The notes beneath the pieces were generated by a model that worked only from the letters and a program-made list of their open reading frames with translations, made no database searches and had not been told where the DNA came from. Below, piece after piece: positions 45,436 through 55,437 of a DNA stretch of 64,000 bases. This DNA comes from Ostrinia nubilalis (Eukaryota; Arthropoda; Insecta; Lepidoptera; Crambidae), in contig NC_087109.1 of NCBI RefSeq assembly GCF_963855985.1, positions 4,360,001 to 4,424,000 of the forward strand, written 5' to 3'. Made by a program: the position numbers and the translations under genes. Every line of letters begins with the position of its first letter. Position 1 is the first letter of the stretch.

Positions 45436-45991
45436 ATAGGTATTTGGAATTTTAAGTAACATAGTAGTACCAACAATACAAAAGTGCAACAATATGCCTA
45501 TCTAGTAAGTATGTAGGTACTTATATTATTGTTATGTTGCTTGTAATATTTTAATAATTGTAACATTATAAATAAAGAACTATTTTATAATTTAGGATTT
45601 AGTACTTAAGTACCTACTTATAGGTTAAGTTCATTTAAACCCAATTTACAAAAAGAATCCATCCAAAATTCTTGCTTTCAAAACAAATGAAAGTCGCAAA
45701 ACTCAAAAACTTAAAATGGCGCCCACTCCACAGTGCTTGAACGCATTACAGACCAATGTTTATCTGAAAACTGTCGGTTCAGACAAGTAAATCCGCCAAA
45801 ACAACCGTGAAATAGGTGATTTGCCAACAAAACTATTGTTTAGAGCTTGGGTTCTATCGAAAGTGTACGTTTAATAGATTTAGGGTTCCGTGAGATGAGA
45901 AATATGCGAACGTCCGGCCAGTGTGGTAAGTATGCAAAATCCTCCGTTTGAAACTGGTAAATTATAGAGGGTCGTCCGTCCTCCTGCAGTG
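45436..45991. other. Intergenic, nothing recognised
   Basis: No ORF or repeat end of note. Confidence 0.5.
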
Positions 45992-46740
45992 GAGATTAAA
46001 CGACCTGACGATGATGATAATGATGAATTAAGAAAAAATGAGATGTGGAAAGACTAGATGAATGCAAAGAAAGAAAAGATCAGTTAGAGCAAAAATCAGA
46101 GAGAAAAGAGCTTTACTTTGTATTGATCGATCAATATGAGGAGTTGAGGACCAGTGAAGGTTGATAGTTGAAGGGGGAAATTAAAGTTCCTCTAGTTACA
46201 AGTTTTATTTCCTTATCTATTAAACCGTAAACAAACAATATTTATTTTAAGGCTTACATTACATTTACAGAAAAATCCAAAATCAAATCGATCACTTAAA
46301 AAATGTTTTTTTTGTCCTTAGGGGAGTATTAATTGTGGTTTTATCAACTGAGTCTACTTTCTTATTACTTCTCTATCTTCAAGGTACCTCGAAAATTGTA
46401 CAGAACATCTTCTCTCACATAAATCTCGTCCTTGACCGTTTTTTTGAATGTTGCAATCCCAACAACAAACACAAGGGATAATCCGCTAGAGCGCGCACTC
46501 GCGCGGAATGCGCAAGCGACGGCGCCGAGGCGCCAAGCGTAGGTAGGACTTTGTCTGGGGCAGAAATTTGCAAGAAAATTAAAATGATAGACTGTTTCAT
46601 TATCATCATCAGGTCTTTTAGACTCTACTGCAGGATCACCACCCTCTAAATTAACAAAGGCTCTGAAGGTGTTGGCTGTCAACCCCCTCTGCTAGGCAGA
46701 TATCTTGGGGAGGCTCCATGTAGTCGCCATCCACGACATT
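45992..46740. repeat. Head-to-head repeat tails with (GAT)n
   Basis: CTGCAGTGGAGATTAAACGA with CTGACGATGATGATAATGAT at 45992-46030 recurs inverted at 46597-46636 (TCATCATCAGG..., CTCTACTGCAGG). This is either one element with inverted ends or two LINE 3' tails in opposite orientation. The inner 46480-46560 stretch is GC-rich (GCGCACTCGCGCGGAATGCG) without a supported gene. Confidence 0.5.
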
Positions 46741-46877
46741 ACGTCAACCACGAGGGAAGAATTCAATGGGAGTGGTCCTATTATTCTGTTCTGCTGAAAC
46801 CTATTTTAGTAGTTACTGCTCTTACAAAATTACTACTATTTACTCTTTACAAAATTCCAAGTGTGCATATTGTCATA

Positions 46878-47250
46878 CTTCCCAAATCCGCAAGCCTTCC
46901 CGATCGTGCCATTGCCTAATATACCTTCAAAAAAACATTTTTACAGAATCCATAAGTCGCTTCCTTCCTGGCTTTAAGTATAGAAAGGCCAGATCCTGAT
47001 AGCTTCTTTCGTCCAGCATTAGACTGCCATTGACAAAATACATTTAAAATCGACACATTTCTCTAACAAAAATCATACGTCCTGAATCCGCAAAGCGCTT
47101 CCTTCCTGTCCAGACCAGACTTAGGCCGGATTCTGCCGCAGCATTCCCTGCTAGAGAGTTCTTTCGTCCAATATGGACTGCTATTGGCTGAATATGTTTA
47201 AAACCGACACATATTCTCCAACAAAAAACATACGTCCCGAATCCACAGCC
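46878..47250. repeat. Imperfect direct duplication, period about 155 bp
   Basis: TTCTTTCGTCCA, TTTAAAA(T/C)CGACACAT and ACGTCC(T/C)GAATCC occur in order at 47004-47085 and 47157-47246. A partial earlier unit (CATACTTCCCAAATCCGCAA) is at 46876. Diverged; non-coding. Confidence 0.65.
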
Positions 47251-47398
47251 TATGCAGACAGAGGGAACCCGATCCGGCTCGGATGCTACCCCGAGCGTAT
47301 GCTCTCAATCGTTACGGGGGACGGGGTTGCACAACATGGTACGTGCTTTAACAATGACCCCCTATTACAAAAAGTTAAACTCTAGTTGAAATTGACAT

Positions 47399-47490
47399 TT
47401 AGGCTGGGTTGTACCATCTGTCAAACTCCATACAAAAACATCGGTTATCGTTATAGTTACGGTCAAAGTTAGGTGGTGGCAACTCAGCCA
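47399..47490. mobile_element. MITE, TTAGGCTGAGTTGCACCA family, copy 3
   Basis: Ends TTAGGCTGGGTTGTACCATC and GGTGGCAACTCAGCC, with CATCGGTTATCGTTATAGTT inside. Shorter than copy 1. Confidence 0.7.
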
Positions 47491-47721
47491 GGAAATGTCA
47501 TTTTAGACCAGTGTTCATCCCGGGTTTAACTTTATTGTTATAAGGCCCTGGAAGTGCTTTGAGGAAAATAATTATGAGCTAACTAGCAGCGCCAATGATA
47601 ATAGATTTTTTTATAAGTTTGACACAACGTCTATAATTGTCTGTGCCATCTTGGCTTCAAAACGAATGGATCTATTTGATGCAGTTTTACTGTTTTTGCA
47701 GGTTCCTTGCTGTGGGCTTCA

Positions 47722-47902
47722 GTGTGCTTACCATGAGGTTACGTTAGGTGTGCTCGCTAGCGACTGCGTAAAAAAATGACATTAATTGTATGACATATTG
47801 TGCAGAGCCCCTAGCGGCTACTTTCAAGAAACAAAATCTTCATATAGATTTTTGACGTACTCGCTACCGAGCACACTTAACGTAAACTCATGGTAGGTAC
47901 AC
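47722..47902. mobile_element. MITE with GTGTACCTACCATGAG ends
   Basis: The left arm GTGTGCTTACCATGAGGTTA continues ...GTGTGCTCGCTAGCGA; the right arm, read inward, gives GTGTACCTACCATGAGTTTA and GTGTGCTCGGTAGCGA. About 40-bp imperfect inverted repeats; 181 bp total; non-coding. Confidence 0.8.
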
Positions 47903-48577
47903 AGATGTTGCAATCGATTCGACCAAAAGCGTTTCATACACTTTGCTTTTTGAGAACATAGCATTTTTTTTCACACTGTCATGATTATATGTATTGTACT
48001 TACTTAGACATTAAAAAATTTAAAACATTATTAGAAGGTTACCTTTTGGTTCCTGATCTAAAAGTTATCATCCGACCATTTTTAAGACGTACAAAACTTA
48101 ATACTTTATACTGATTTAGTTTTTGTTTAATTATTTATTCAAAACTAAAATTACTAAGTTCGCTTGGTTCCCTTCAACATACCGCCGTCCAGCAAGGTGC
48201 AGATCCCTGAGGGCTGGCACAATCACTTACGCAATTGTTTAAACAGTGCGCAGGATCGCGTTACCGAATCAAATGAGCAGCCATTGTATAGGGGCCCTAA
48301 TGGACGGTGCGGATGCGCATTTTGGGAGGCTTTTTGTTAAGTTTTGATTTAATTAAGTATGGGAATTTTGGATTTAGGATTGGAGGTAGACTGGGCCGAT
48401 TTTCTCGGTAATGTTTGGTGATTAGAATCTAGAACAGTCAGTGAGTAAGAGTCTCTCGTTTCGGTCGTTCCAGTTTCGATTTTAGGGAGATGGGAGTGGG
48501 ACACACACATAAATCAATTTGTATTTTTTCGTAGATTAGTTATTTATGACATTACAGACTTGAATCAATCTGATTAT
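47903..48577. other. Intergenic, nothing recognised
   Basis: No supported gene or repeat boundary. Confidence 0.5.
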
Positions 48578-48731
48578 CTGAAAAAAAATATGATTCCGCG
48601 CTTCAGAGGACGTTGTCGGAAACAGGTTTAACAGTAAACCTACTTAAATTCAAGTAATCTTTTCTATTAGACTCCAATGATCACCATTTCCGACAACGTC
48701 CTCTGAAGCGCGGAATCATATTTTTTTTCAG
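48578..48731. mobile_element. Perfect 45-bp inverted repeat, 64-bp spacer
   Basis: 48578-48622 and 48687-48731 are exact reverse complements (CTGAAAAAAAATATGATTCC at the outer end; GACGTTGTCGGAAA at the inner). Probably a young fold-back MITE; no duplicated target was made out at the outer ends. Confidence 0.88.
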
Positions 48732-49491
48732 ATTCACTTACTAGAGTGATGCTTTTTAAGTGTGAGAGTAGTTAGATACCTAAAAACAGAGAAAATGGAG
48801 ACAAAGAAAGAAAGCATCTTTAAGAGTAGAGCAGTGAAAGTATCAAAATACCATCAACCTATCTCTCACAGCAATGGAATCTGCACAAAAACTATTTCAA
48901 GAAACAATTACGGGTAGCTGGCCACTAAAACCAAATGTACTGGAAGATATAAAAAAAAGACAATGCAACCTCCACACGTCTCGAGTGACGCAAATTTTGG
49001 CGCCAACTTGAAGAGACGCCATCTTTTTGCGTTCGGTACAATCATCGAATTTGACGGTCAAATAGGTTTCCTTGCATAGTTTTTTTTATTAAACTAAGAA
49101 CATTTTAGCTCTATTTTTGCGCAATTTTTCAATTCTATCTTCTTTATAATAGGGTATAGAGTGTTGTTGAATAAAAGATCACAGAAAAGCTCCACAATTA
49201 CAATGTCGAGCACGTGAAGTGTGCTCTAAACACTTTCCTCTATACTCGATGGATCACGCATCATTTGATAAAGACGTGTCCTTGTATTTTGCGTTTTGTT
49301 ATTGCAGTGTAACATAATCCTTACCTTCGAATGTTGCGTCAATTCTATTTTTGAAATAAAATAGGTGACAGAGAACTTAATTACCCGTATATAAGATGTC
49401 TCAAGTATCTTTTGTAAAGAACACTTTCTTTGGGAGCATTGGTCATGAAATGGTCAATTCAAAACCATTACTTACTTCAGCAATCACCAAT
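48732..49491. other. Intergenic, nothing recognised
   Basis: No supported gene. Some text near 48995-49060 (GACGCCATCTTTTTGCG) resembles first-exon DNA, but nothing supports it. Confidence 0.45.
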
Positions 49492-49596
49492 CTAGTGAAG
49501 GTCGCGAGAGGCACCTGGATGCGGGCAGCGCAGGACCGGTCATTGTGGAAATCCTTGGGGGAGGCCTTTGTCCAGCAGTGGACGTCATTTGGCTGA
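49492..49596 (+). mobile_element. RTE-type LINE 3' tail
   Basis: An open stretch encoding TWMRAAQDRSLWKSLGEAFV then QQWTSFG and stop: an intact copy of the RTE ORF C-terminus. 5'-truncated. Confidence 0.82.
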
Positions 49597-50358
49597 AGCG
49601 ACTTTAGCGATATTATGTCCCACCCAATAGGTCCTATGTATTTTAAAAATTACGACATAAAAATCAATATGAGTGACAATTTGTCAACTACAACATTCGT
49701 GGATCTCAAAGCACTATGAAAATGGTAATACGTAAAACTAAGTACGTTTTACTTAATTACATTATTACCATTTTGTTTAGACCTGTTTCATAAACGTAGG
49801 AACTCGGTGCCTGTCCTCGTTTTGATACAATTTTTATTCTGACCACCTTTATCTATTAATGAAAAAATCTATTATAAAATGTCCTGAAACTTCTCGTTCC
49901 AAAAATATTTAACTCGAAAAACAGTCACTTTATTTAATTTAATGAATTAAAACCTTATTACATCGTCCATTTTCCTCAAACTTGTCACAGGAAGTTTCCT
50001 CGCTTTAAAAAAGCTTATTTACAAAATACTGTTTCGGTGTGGCTTCCCAACCCTTCCTGGGGGAGCCAGGGGAAACGTACACCAGCACTGAAACCTTTTA
50101 GGAAGCACCTCCCCTCGGTTTTGTGGAAGTTTTTTGTCTGTTTATTGTTTTACGGAAATTCCACTGTTTGGAGATTAGGCGGTGGTGCGTGAAAATGTTT
50201 TATTTTTACGGGGTTTCAAAGGTCTATTGTTAAAACTAGAAAGTTTTTCTTGCAAGTGACAATAATTATAGGTTTTAACTCAGTAGTGCTTGAGGTATGA
50301 GGTATTGGAGCGGCACGGGAAGGTATTTTTGTAACGTCAAACGTCAGCGACACTTCAG
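49597..50358. other. Intergenic, nothing recognised
   Basis: No gene or clear repeat; contains a GGGGGAGCCAGGGG-type scrap (50070) of unknown origin. Confidence 0.45.
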
Positions 50359-50372
50359 ATCTTCAGCCCCCC

Positions 50373-53300
50373 TTTTTTTTTTTTTTTTTTTTTTGCGTCA
50401 GGAAAATGTATTGAAATGCATACGCACCGGTCCGGGGGTTCCGGTGGGTTATGTGGGGCTCTCCCTGCCAGAAGGGCAGGGCCTACCCACTAAAAACCTG
50501 ACGGGTCCCTCGGGTGGCGCTTAGTGGAGTAGCACGTAAGGCGCCGTTAAGTCGTTCACGTGCGTACCCCCACGCTTTGGCCGCAGCCTCACTCAAACTG
50601 TCGCCCTTAGAAGGGCAACTCTCTCCGAAGCGCGCGGGGACTCCGCGCGCACTTCGGGCCTCAATGTTAGGAGGCAGACGCCCCCGCGTCTACCTCCATG
50701 AGGCTCGCCGTCGTGCCGGCTCGCTGCGCCGGCTTCGGCTTTTGCGCCGGCTGAGGGCAATCTTTTGCCCCCAGCATGTGCTCCACGGCCTTACCAGCCG
50801 CTGCACACAACAAACAGCGGGGAACCTGGGCCGGGCACACCTTGGCCTTATGGCCCTCTTCACCGCAGCGGAAACAGAGTCCACTGCGGTCAATGCCAGC
50901 GGCGCACTTAAAGGCCGTGTGGCCAGTGCCCCAACAGGCGACACACCTTGACGGCCTCGGTTTCAACAGCGTTACCTGTACCGAGGCCCATCCGATTAGT
51001 AGCCGGCGACACTTCGCCAGCTCTTTTGCTACCTTAGCAGGTACCCGCACGATAACGCTGCGGGACTCCCTGGCTCCACTGATCTTGCCCACTGAGATGT
51101 TTTCCAGTGGGCAGTTCGTTCTTGCCGATATAACGGCCGAGACTTCTGGCGCCCCGGTTGAGTCATCAAGACCTGTTAAGCGGAGATCCTCGGACTTGAT
51201 CGGACGCCCGATACGGACCGTCTCTTCTGTGAACTCGGGCACTGCCCGTAAAGCGGCTGCTAGTCTGTCAGCCTTCACCTCCACGTCCGAACCTGACAGA
51301 ACGAGGAGTTTGGTGGCCGACTGACTTGGCTTAAACCGAAGACCGTCCATTATTCCCAGCTGGGCGAGATCCACCTGCTGTTTGGCCAAATGTATGAACC
51401 ACACAAAGTCGCGAGGTGGATCATAACGGGCGGCCTCCGGCGTCATGGTCACGGTTATGGCCGCAGTTCTGGGCACGCGCACCCTCCGCGCGTTTCCTGT
51501 GGTGCGGCCAGGGCCTGCCTTTTTCTGACTCACGGGTTGCGGTTTGTTAGGCTGGCTTTTCTCGCCGCCGCTACTTTTGTTTTTCCCGCGTTTCACTACC
51601 TCTGTCCAACCGGCATCCATGGACGCTGGTGCTGGAGGCAGAGAACGGGGCTCTGTTTGAGATGGCGCAGGGGCAGGTGGAGATTTGCCCTTCTTTTTTC
51701 GAGCGCGGCTCTTTTTTGAGGGAGATGGCGCAGGCGACGTGGTCACCTTGGAGGGTTCGGCAATTGAGGCCTGTACAGGCGCCGTCTTGGGGCCGGTGCG
51801 AGCCTTTCTCTGTGAGGCTAGTGCAGCCTTTGCTGGGGGAGCCGATTGTGGGGCCGGAGCAGCTCTCTTAGCTGCTGCCCTTGTGCCGGGGCCATCGGTT
51901 GTCGTTGATGGGCTGGAGAGGGATTCCGACGTATCGGCCGCGAGAGGAGGCCGAAGGCGTTTCTCCGGCAGAAGACGCTCCTCGATCCCTTTAAGTTTGG
52001 CATCCATCATAGTTCCCACCCGGACCATGATCTCTCTTTCTACGTCGCCCGCCAGGACAGAACTGGTGGGCGCAGGAGCCTGTGTGGCGGCAGGAGTAAC
52101 CTGGCTTTTCTCGGCCTTCAGCTTTTGGATTTCCTGCCGGAGTTCCTCAACTTCTTTCTTGAGGAGGTTGTTGGCGGCATTAAGTCGACTAATCTCCTCC
52201 TCAGGAGTTCTGGCTGCTATTGCCGCGACGGCTGCGTCAATAGTAAGGGCGGCCTCTTTGAAGGTGCCCTGTATGGTCCCTTTTATATTCCCGCACTTAC
52301 CCGCGCACTTAAACACTGCTTCGGTGCTGGTACGGATAGTCTGCACCAACTCCTCTGTGGTCAGTGCCTGCGAGTTGTGTTCTGCACGGAGTCGCTTTCC
52401 CTTCATCTTGTTTGTTAGCCTTACGGCCATCTCCTCTACCTCCTCGTATTGCTCCTTGGCGAGCAGTTTCTCTTCAGCCCACTTTTGTTTCAAGCCAATG
52501 TAGTCCCCCACGGTTGAGGGTCTACCGCGGCCTCGGGGCTTCTTGCTGCCGCGTGATGATGTGCGGCTTTGTGGCCTAGATGACGCTGACTCGGTCGACA
52601 TACAGGAGTCGTCCGTGTCAGCTTCCAAGCAGCGCTCAATGAAGCGATCGACCTTGCCTTCGTGGTCGGTCTCATCTGTATAGTAAGGGGACTCTTCTGC
52701 TTCCTCAAGCCGCCGTTTGGTGGCAGAGGCAGGTCTTTCGCTAACTCTTCCCTTGGATACGTTGGTCCGGGAGCGACTGCGGGTAATGGGAGTCAGATCC
52801 CCGGATAGATCCGAGGCAGTCTCGACCATTACCTTTGCCGATGTCACATCCGAGTGAGTCTCAGTTTGGGAGTCACCTACTGGAGCGGGAGTCGCACCGC
52901 GGATAGGTCCCGCGGCTGTCTCGACCGCCTTTTTGGTGACTATGTCCTTTACGGTCTTAGCTGCGAACATGTTTCGCAGCCGGCTGTCAAAATCAGTTCG
53001 TACGGCTGTACATTGCTTCGGCTTAGTCGCCGGTGAAGACACAAGGCACTGCGCGGCCCCCCCAGATACGTGGGCCGTGACCGCCGTGGCGGCAGAGGAT
53101 TCTCCGGCATTGCCGGTACCTCCCTGGGGTAGTTTATTTTCCATCGTGCTCATGTCATAATAACTGCTTTCGGGCGCAGCTGCCCCACCCTCTCTCCACG
53201 ACGGGGTAGCACCTAGAGTCCCTCTAGGTATTCATCCCATCGGCCCCCGCCGAACCTTGGGATTAGGGGGATTTTTAAGATGTTCCCAGCATCGCGGCCC

Positions 53301-53474
53301 GGACAGATGTCCCGACGGCCCCCGGCCCACTCCGTTGTGGGTTACGGGTCGCCCGACAGGCCCGCCGAATTGACGCAACCTGCCGCGCAGGTGAGAAGTC
53401 AGCCGCCCGCGTGAAGAGATCACACGGACGTTGCCCGGGGTGCACCACGTGGAGGTCCCTCACCATTGCACCCC
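50373..53474 (-). mobile_element. Full-length ORF1-only non-LTR retrotransposon
   Basis: A 3102-bp minus-strand insertion bounded by perfect 14-bp target duplications ATCTTCAGCCCCCC (50359-50372 and 53475-53488) and ending in a 22-nt poly(A) (T run 50373-50394). Order: 5' UTR of 321 bp (GC-rich), 828-aa ORF1, then a 272-bp 3' UTR plus tail. The 3' UTR has a CCCTGCC/GGCAGGG hairpin (50463-50481). No endonuclease or reverse-transcriptase ORF exists between the ORF1 stop and the tail. It inserted at the left edge of a 133-bp repeat unit (53484). Much more GC-rich than its surroundings. Confidence 0.93.
50667..53153 (-). CDS. Gag-like ORF1 protein of an R1/Jockey-type LINE
   Basis: 828 aa, uninterrupted, starting at the ATG at 53153. 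Layout: Ser/Thr/Ala-rich N-terminus (1-200), basic GSKKPRGRGRP (202-212), helical region with a coiled coil at 318-350 (ISRLNAANNLLKKEVEELRQ), Pro/Ala/Lys-rich linker (350-550), a conserved LINE gag domain (about 555-735), then three zinc knuckles: C737-x2-C-x4-H-x4-C750, C760-x2-C-x4-H-x4-C773, and a variant C780-x2-C...H792...C799. This order is that of ORF1 proteins of R1-clade and related arthropod LINEs, which bind the element RNA and form RNPs. In those elements ORF1 is followed by an endonuclease-RT ORF2; here it is not. The intact reading frame suggests recent selection or a very young copy. Confidence 0.93.
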   Translation of the reverse strand: MSTMENKLPQGGTGNAGESSAATAVTAHVSGGAAQCLVSSPATKPKQCTAVRTDFDSRLRNMFAAKTVKDIVTKKAVETAAGPIRGATPAPVGDSQTETHSDVTSAKVMVETASDLSGDLTPITRSRSRTNVSKGRVSERPASATKRRLEEAEESPYYTDETDHEGKVDRFIERCLEADTDDSCMSTESASSRPQSRTSSRGSKKPRGRGRPSTVGDYIGLKQKWAEEKLLAKEQYEEVEEMAVRLTNKMKGKRLRAEHNSQALTTEELVQTIRTSTEAVFKCAGKCGNIKGTIQGTFKEAALTIDAAVAAIAARTPEEEISRLNAANNLLKKEVEELRQEIQKLKAEKSQVTPAATQAPAPTSSVLAGDVEREIMVRVGTMMDAKLKGIEERLLPEKRLRPPLAADTSESLSSPSTTTDGPGTRAAAKRAAPAPQSAPPAKAALASQRKARTGPKTAPVQASIAEPSKVTTSPAPSPSKKSRARKKKGKSPPAPAPSQTEPRSLPPAPASMDAGWTEVVKRGKNKSSGGEKSQPNKPQPVSQKKAGPGRTTGNARRVRVPRTAAITVTMTPEAARYDPPRDFVWFIHLAKQQVDLAQLGIMDGLRFKPSQSATKLLVLSGSDVEVKADRLAAALRAVPEFTEETVRIGRPIKSEDLRLTGLDDSTGAPEVSAVISARTNCPLENISVGKISGARESRSVIVRVPAKVAKELAKCRRLLIGWASVQVTLLKPRPSRCVACWGTGHTAFKCAAGIDRSGLCFRCGEEGHKAKVCPAQVPRCLLCAAAGKAVEHMLGAKDCPQPAQKPKPAQRAGTTASLMEVDAGASAS

Positions 53475-53483
53475 ATCTTCAGC

Positions 53484-53748
53484 CCCCCTAGACAAAACGC
53501 ACTTTTTGATCGAATCGAAAATCGAATCCGTCAAAACTCCATACAAAAAAGGGGCTTTTCGACCACTTTTCGACTGGTTTGCGATTATAATTTGCACTTT
53601 GTCTAGACCCACAGACCCCCCTAGACAAAACGCACTTTTTGATCGAATCGAAAATCGAATCCCACAAAACTCCATACAAAAAAGGGGCTTTTCGACCACT
53701 TTTCGACTGGTTTGCGATTAAAATTTGCACTTTGTCTAGACCCACAGA
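53484..53748. repeat. 133-bp unit, two tandem copies with inverted ends
   Basis: CTAGACAAAACGCACTTTTT begins copies at 53488 and 53621; each ends GCACTTTGTCTAGACCCACAG. The start and end of each unit are inverted (CTAGACAAA / TTTGTCTAG), so each unit looks like a small palindromic-ended element. Interiors (CAAAAAAGGGGCTTTTCGAC) are nearly identical, so the duplication is recent. Confidence 0.85.
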
Positions 53749-53764
53749 TTCATATGATCTGTCA

Positions 53765-53822
53765 CTTCATAATATGTCAATGTCACCCCTCCCGTGCCGC
53801 CCCCATATCTCAGGCACTGACT
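53765..53822. repeat. Short repeat shared with 3105-3160
   Basis: CATAATATGTCAATGTCACC plus CCTCCC matches CATAATATGTCAATGCCACC plus CCTCCC in the left part of the window; the sequence after diverges. Confidence 0.5.
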
Positions 53823-53867
53823 GAATTTTATTAAACTAGACCTATAGGCATAAATTAAAGTACTTAT

Positions 53868-53965
53868 TCTGAATGGCTTCTTTAACCACTACGGGAAAAC
53901 TCTCACGTGGTGAAAAATGATGATTAGGCCGAAGGAATGGAGCTTCAACTAGAATCCTCAACCAC
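53868..53965 (-). mobile_element. SINE body fragment (inverted)
   Basis: In reverse complement, TGTGGTTGAGGATTCT and CGGCCTAATCATCATTTTTC match the body of the SINE at 22825 (GTGGTTGAGGATTCC, CGGCCTGATCATCACTTACC). No tRNA head here. Confidence 0.6.
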
Positions 53966-54029
53966 AGACGAACTTGCTATCATACCTCCAACTACCAAAA
54001 CAAAATAAAGCTGTCAACATAGCTCTTAT

Positions 54030-54400
54030 GGCGACAGAATAAAGTATTGGCCGGTTGGTAGCGGCCTGCATCCAGCGCCTTCCCGCTACCTTTATGAGGT
54101 CGTCGGTCCACGTTGTGGGTGGCGTGGGTTTGTGCTTTCCGGTACGTGGCCTTCACTCCAAAACCTTGCTGCCCCATCGGCCATCAGTTCTGCGTACTAT
54201 GTGCCCTGCCCATTGCCACTTCAGCTTGCTTCTCCAGATCTCCTCATTTCCTATGAGTGTGTAAACCATTGCCCTCTTTACTGCAGTCAGCACAGCATTC
54301 AAACCCTCACCATCCCGTTCTGATCGATCCCCACAATATTGACCCTCCCGGAGTCGAACCGCAAACACGGAGGCAAACAGATTAACGCACAAGACAACGC
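54030..54400 (-). mobile_element. RTE-type LINE fragment (inverted)
   Basis: Matches 20520-20750 in the same orientation: GGTCGTCGGTCCAC, TTCTGCGTACTATGTGCCCT and CCACTTCAGCTTGCT. In the coding direction it reads ...GLNAVLTAVKRAMV... and KWQWAGHIVRRTDGRWG, C-terminal RT ORF text. Truncated on both sides. Confidence 0.75.
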
Positions 54401-54714
54401 TTCGCCTCTGATAATATTTTGAGAGGTCATTTGAAATTGAGTTGTATGTAAGGGTGCGTACACATTGGTGGACGAAACTAGTCTAGTCTAGGTTGGAATT
54501 AACTAGAAAAAATAACTGCAATAAGCCAGTGATCTAGTATTGAATACTTCAGTAGTCTTTAATTATTACAGACTCATTAAGATTGTATAGATAAACATGA
54601 AAGTCTTACTATATTATAGCATTATTCAGTTTCAACATAACCCTATAGAAAAACAATACATTTAATTAGGTTCCCTAAGAAAATAATATAATAGTTTTTC
54701 ACGCTAGATAGAAC

Positions 54715-54820
54715 TAGAGATGGGCTTCCACCCGGATTAAAACCCACATGTGGGTTATAACCCAATAATAACCCATTTCATTCCACCCAGGGTTTGGTAT
54801 TAACCCACTACCCATCTCTA
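54715..54820. mobile_element. 106-bp hAT MITE
   Basis: Inverted ends TAGAGATGGG / CCCATCTCTA; flanking 8-mers GATAGAAC (54707-54714) and GATAGGAC (54821-54828) match 7 of 8. Ends match the 931-bp hAT at 31014. The interior is filled by AACCCACATGTGGGTTATAA and related inverted ACCCA/TGGGT text. Confidence 0.85.
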
Positions 54821-54888
54821 GATAGGACTAGAAAGGTTTTCACCCAAAAGATAGAATAAAGAATGTCATTATTAACATTATAACTTCA

Positions 54889-55098
54889 CTAGCGGCCGCC
54901 CGCGACTTTGTACGCGTGGATCCCGTTTTACCCCCTTAGGGGTGGAGTTTCGTAAAATCCTGTCTTAGCGGATGCCTACGTCATAACATCTACCTGCATG
55001 CCAAATTTCAACCCAATCCGTCCAGTGGTTTGGGCTGTGCGTTGATAGATCACTATGTCAGTCAGTCAGTCACTTTTGAGTTTTACATATTTAGATTT
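54889..55098 (-). mobile_element. Helitron-like element, family B (best copy)
   Basis: CTAGCGGCCGCCCGCGACTT at its 3' end, then TACGCGTGGATCCCGTTTTA, GTAGGCATC-type text (inverted GATGCCTACGTCATAACATC), and CAGTCAGTCAGTCACTTTTG near the 5' end. Longest of three copies (497, 4632). No protein. Confidence 0.55.
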
Positions 55099-55335
55099 GA
55101 GCATTTGAAAAGTGCAGCTAAATTAAAAATGAAAGTACCTAGTTACCACACCAGTGAGAACAGACCCTAACATCAATAATATTGAGTTCTCATTGGAAGT
55201 AGAGTTGTTGTCTTAGGCCCGCTTGGCCGACTTTGAAGAAAGGAGTTATGCTCATTACATCTACTTACTTGTTTGACTTGAGTATTTTTGTTTGTGTTTT
55301 TATAACCAGTTTTAAGTAAGAATTTAAGCTCTCTT

Positions 55336-55420
55336 AGGCTGGGTTGCATCATCTTACTTTGATTTTAACAAACCTGTTATTGTTAAAGTTACGGTTAAAG
55401 TAAGTTGGTGCAACTCAGCC
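55336..55420. mobile_element. MITE, TTAGGCTGAGTTGCACCA family, copy 4
   Basis: TTAGGCTGGGTTGCATCATC on the left; TTGGTGCAACTCAGCC on the right. Interior shortened. Confidence 0.72.
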
Positions 55421-55437
55421 TTCAAGTTTATTTACTA

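Noticed and set aside
46365..46682. 105-codon minus-strand ORF
   Set aside because: Runs through a repeat tail with a GAT microsatellite; probably chance.
51685..52503. 272-codon plus-strand ORF inside the retrotransposon
   Set aside because: Antisense shadow of the GC-rich ORF1; low-complexity, without domains or signals.
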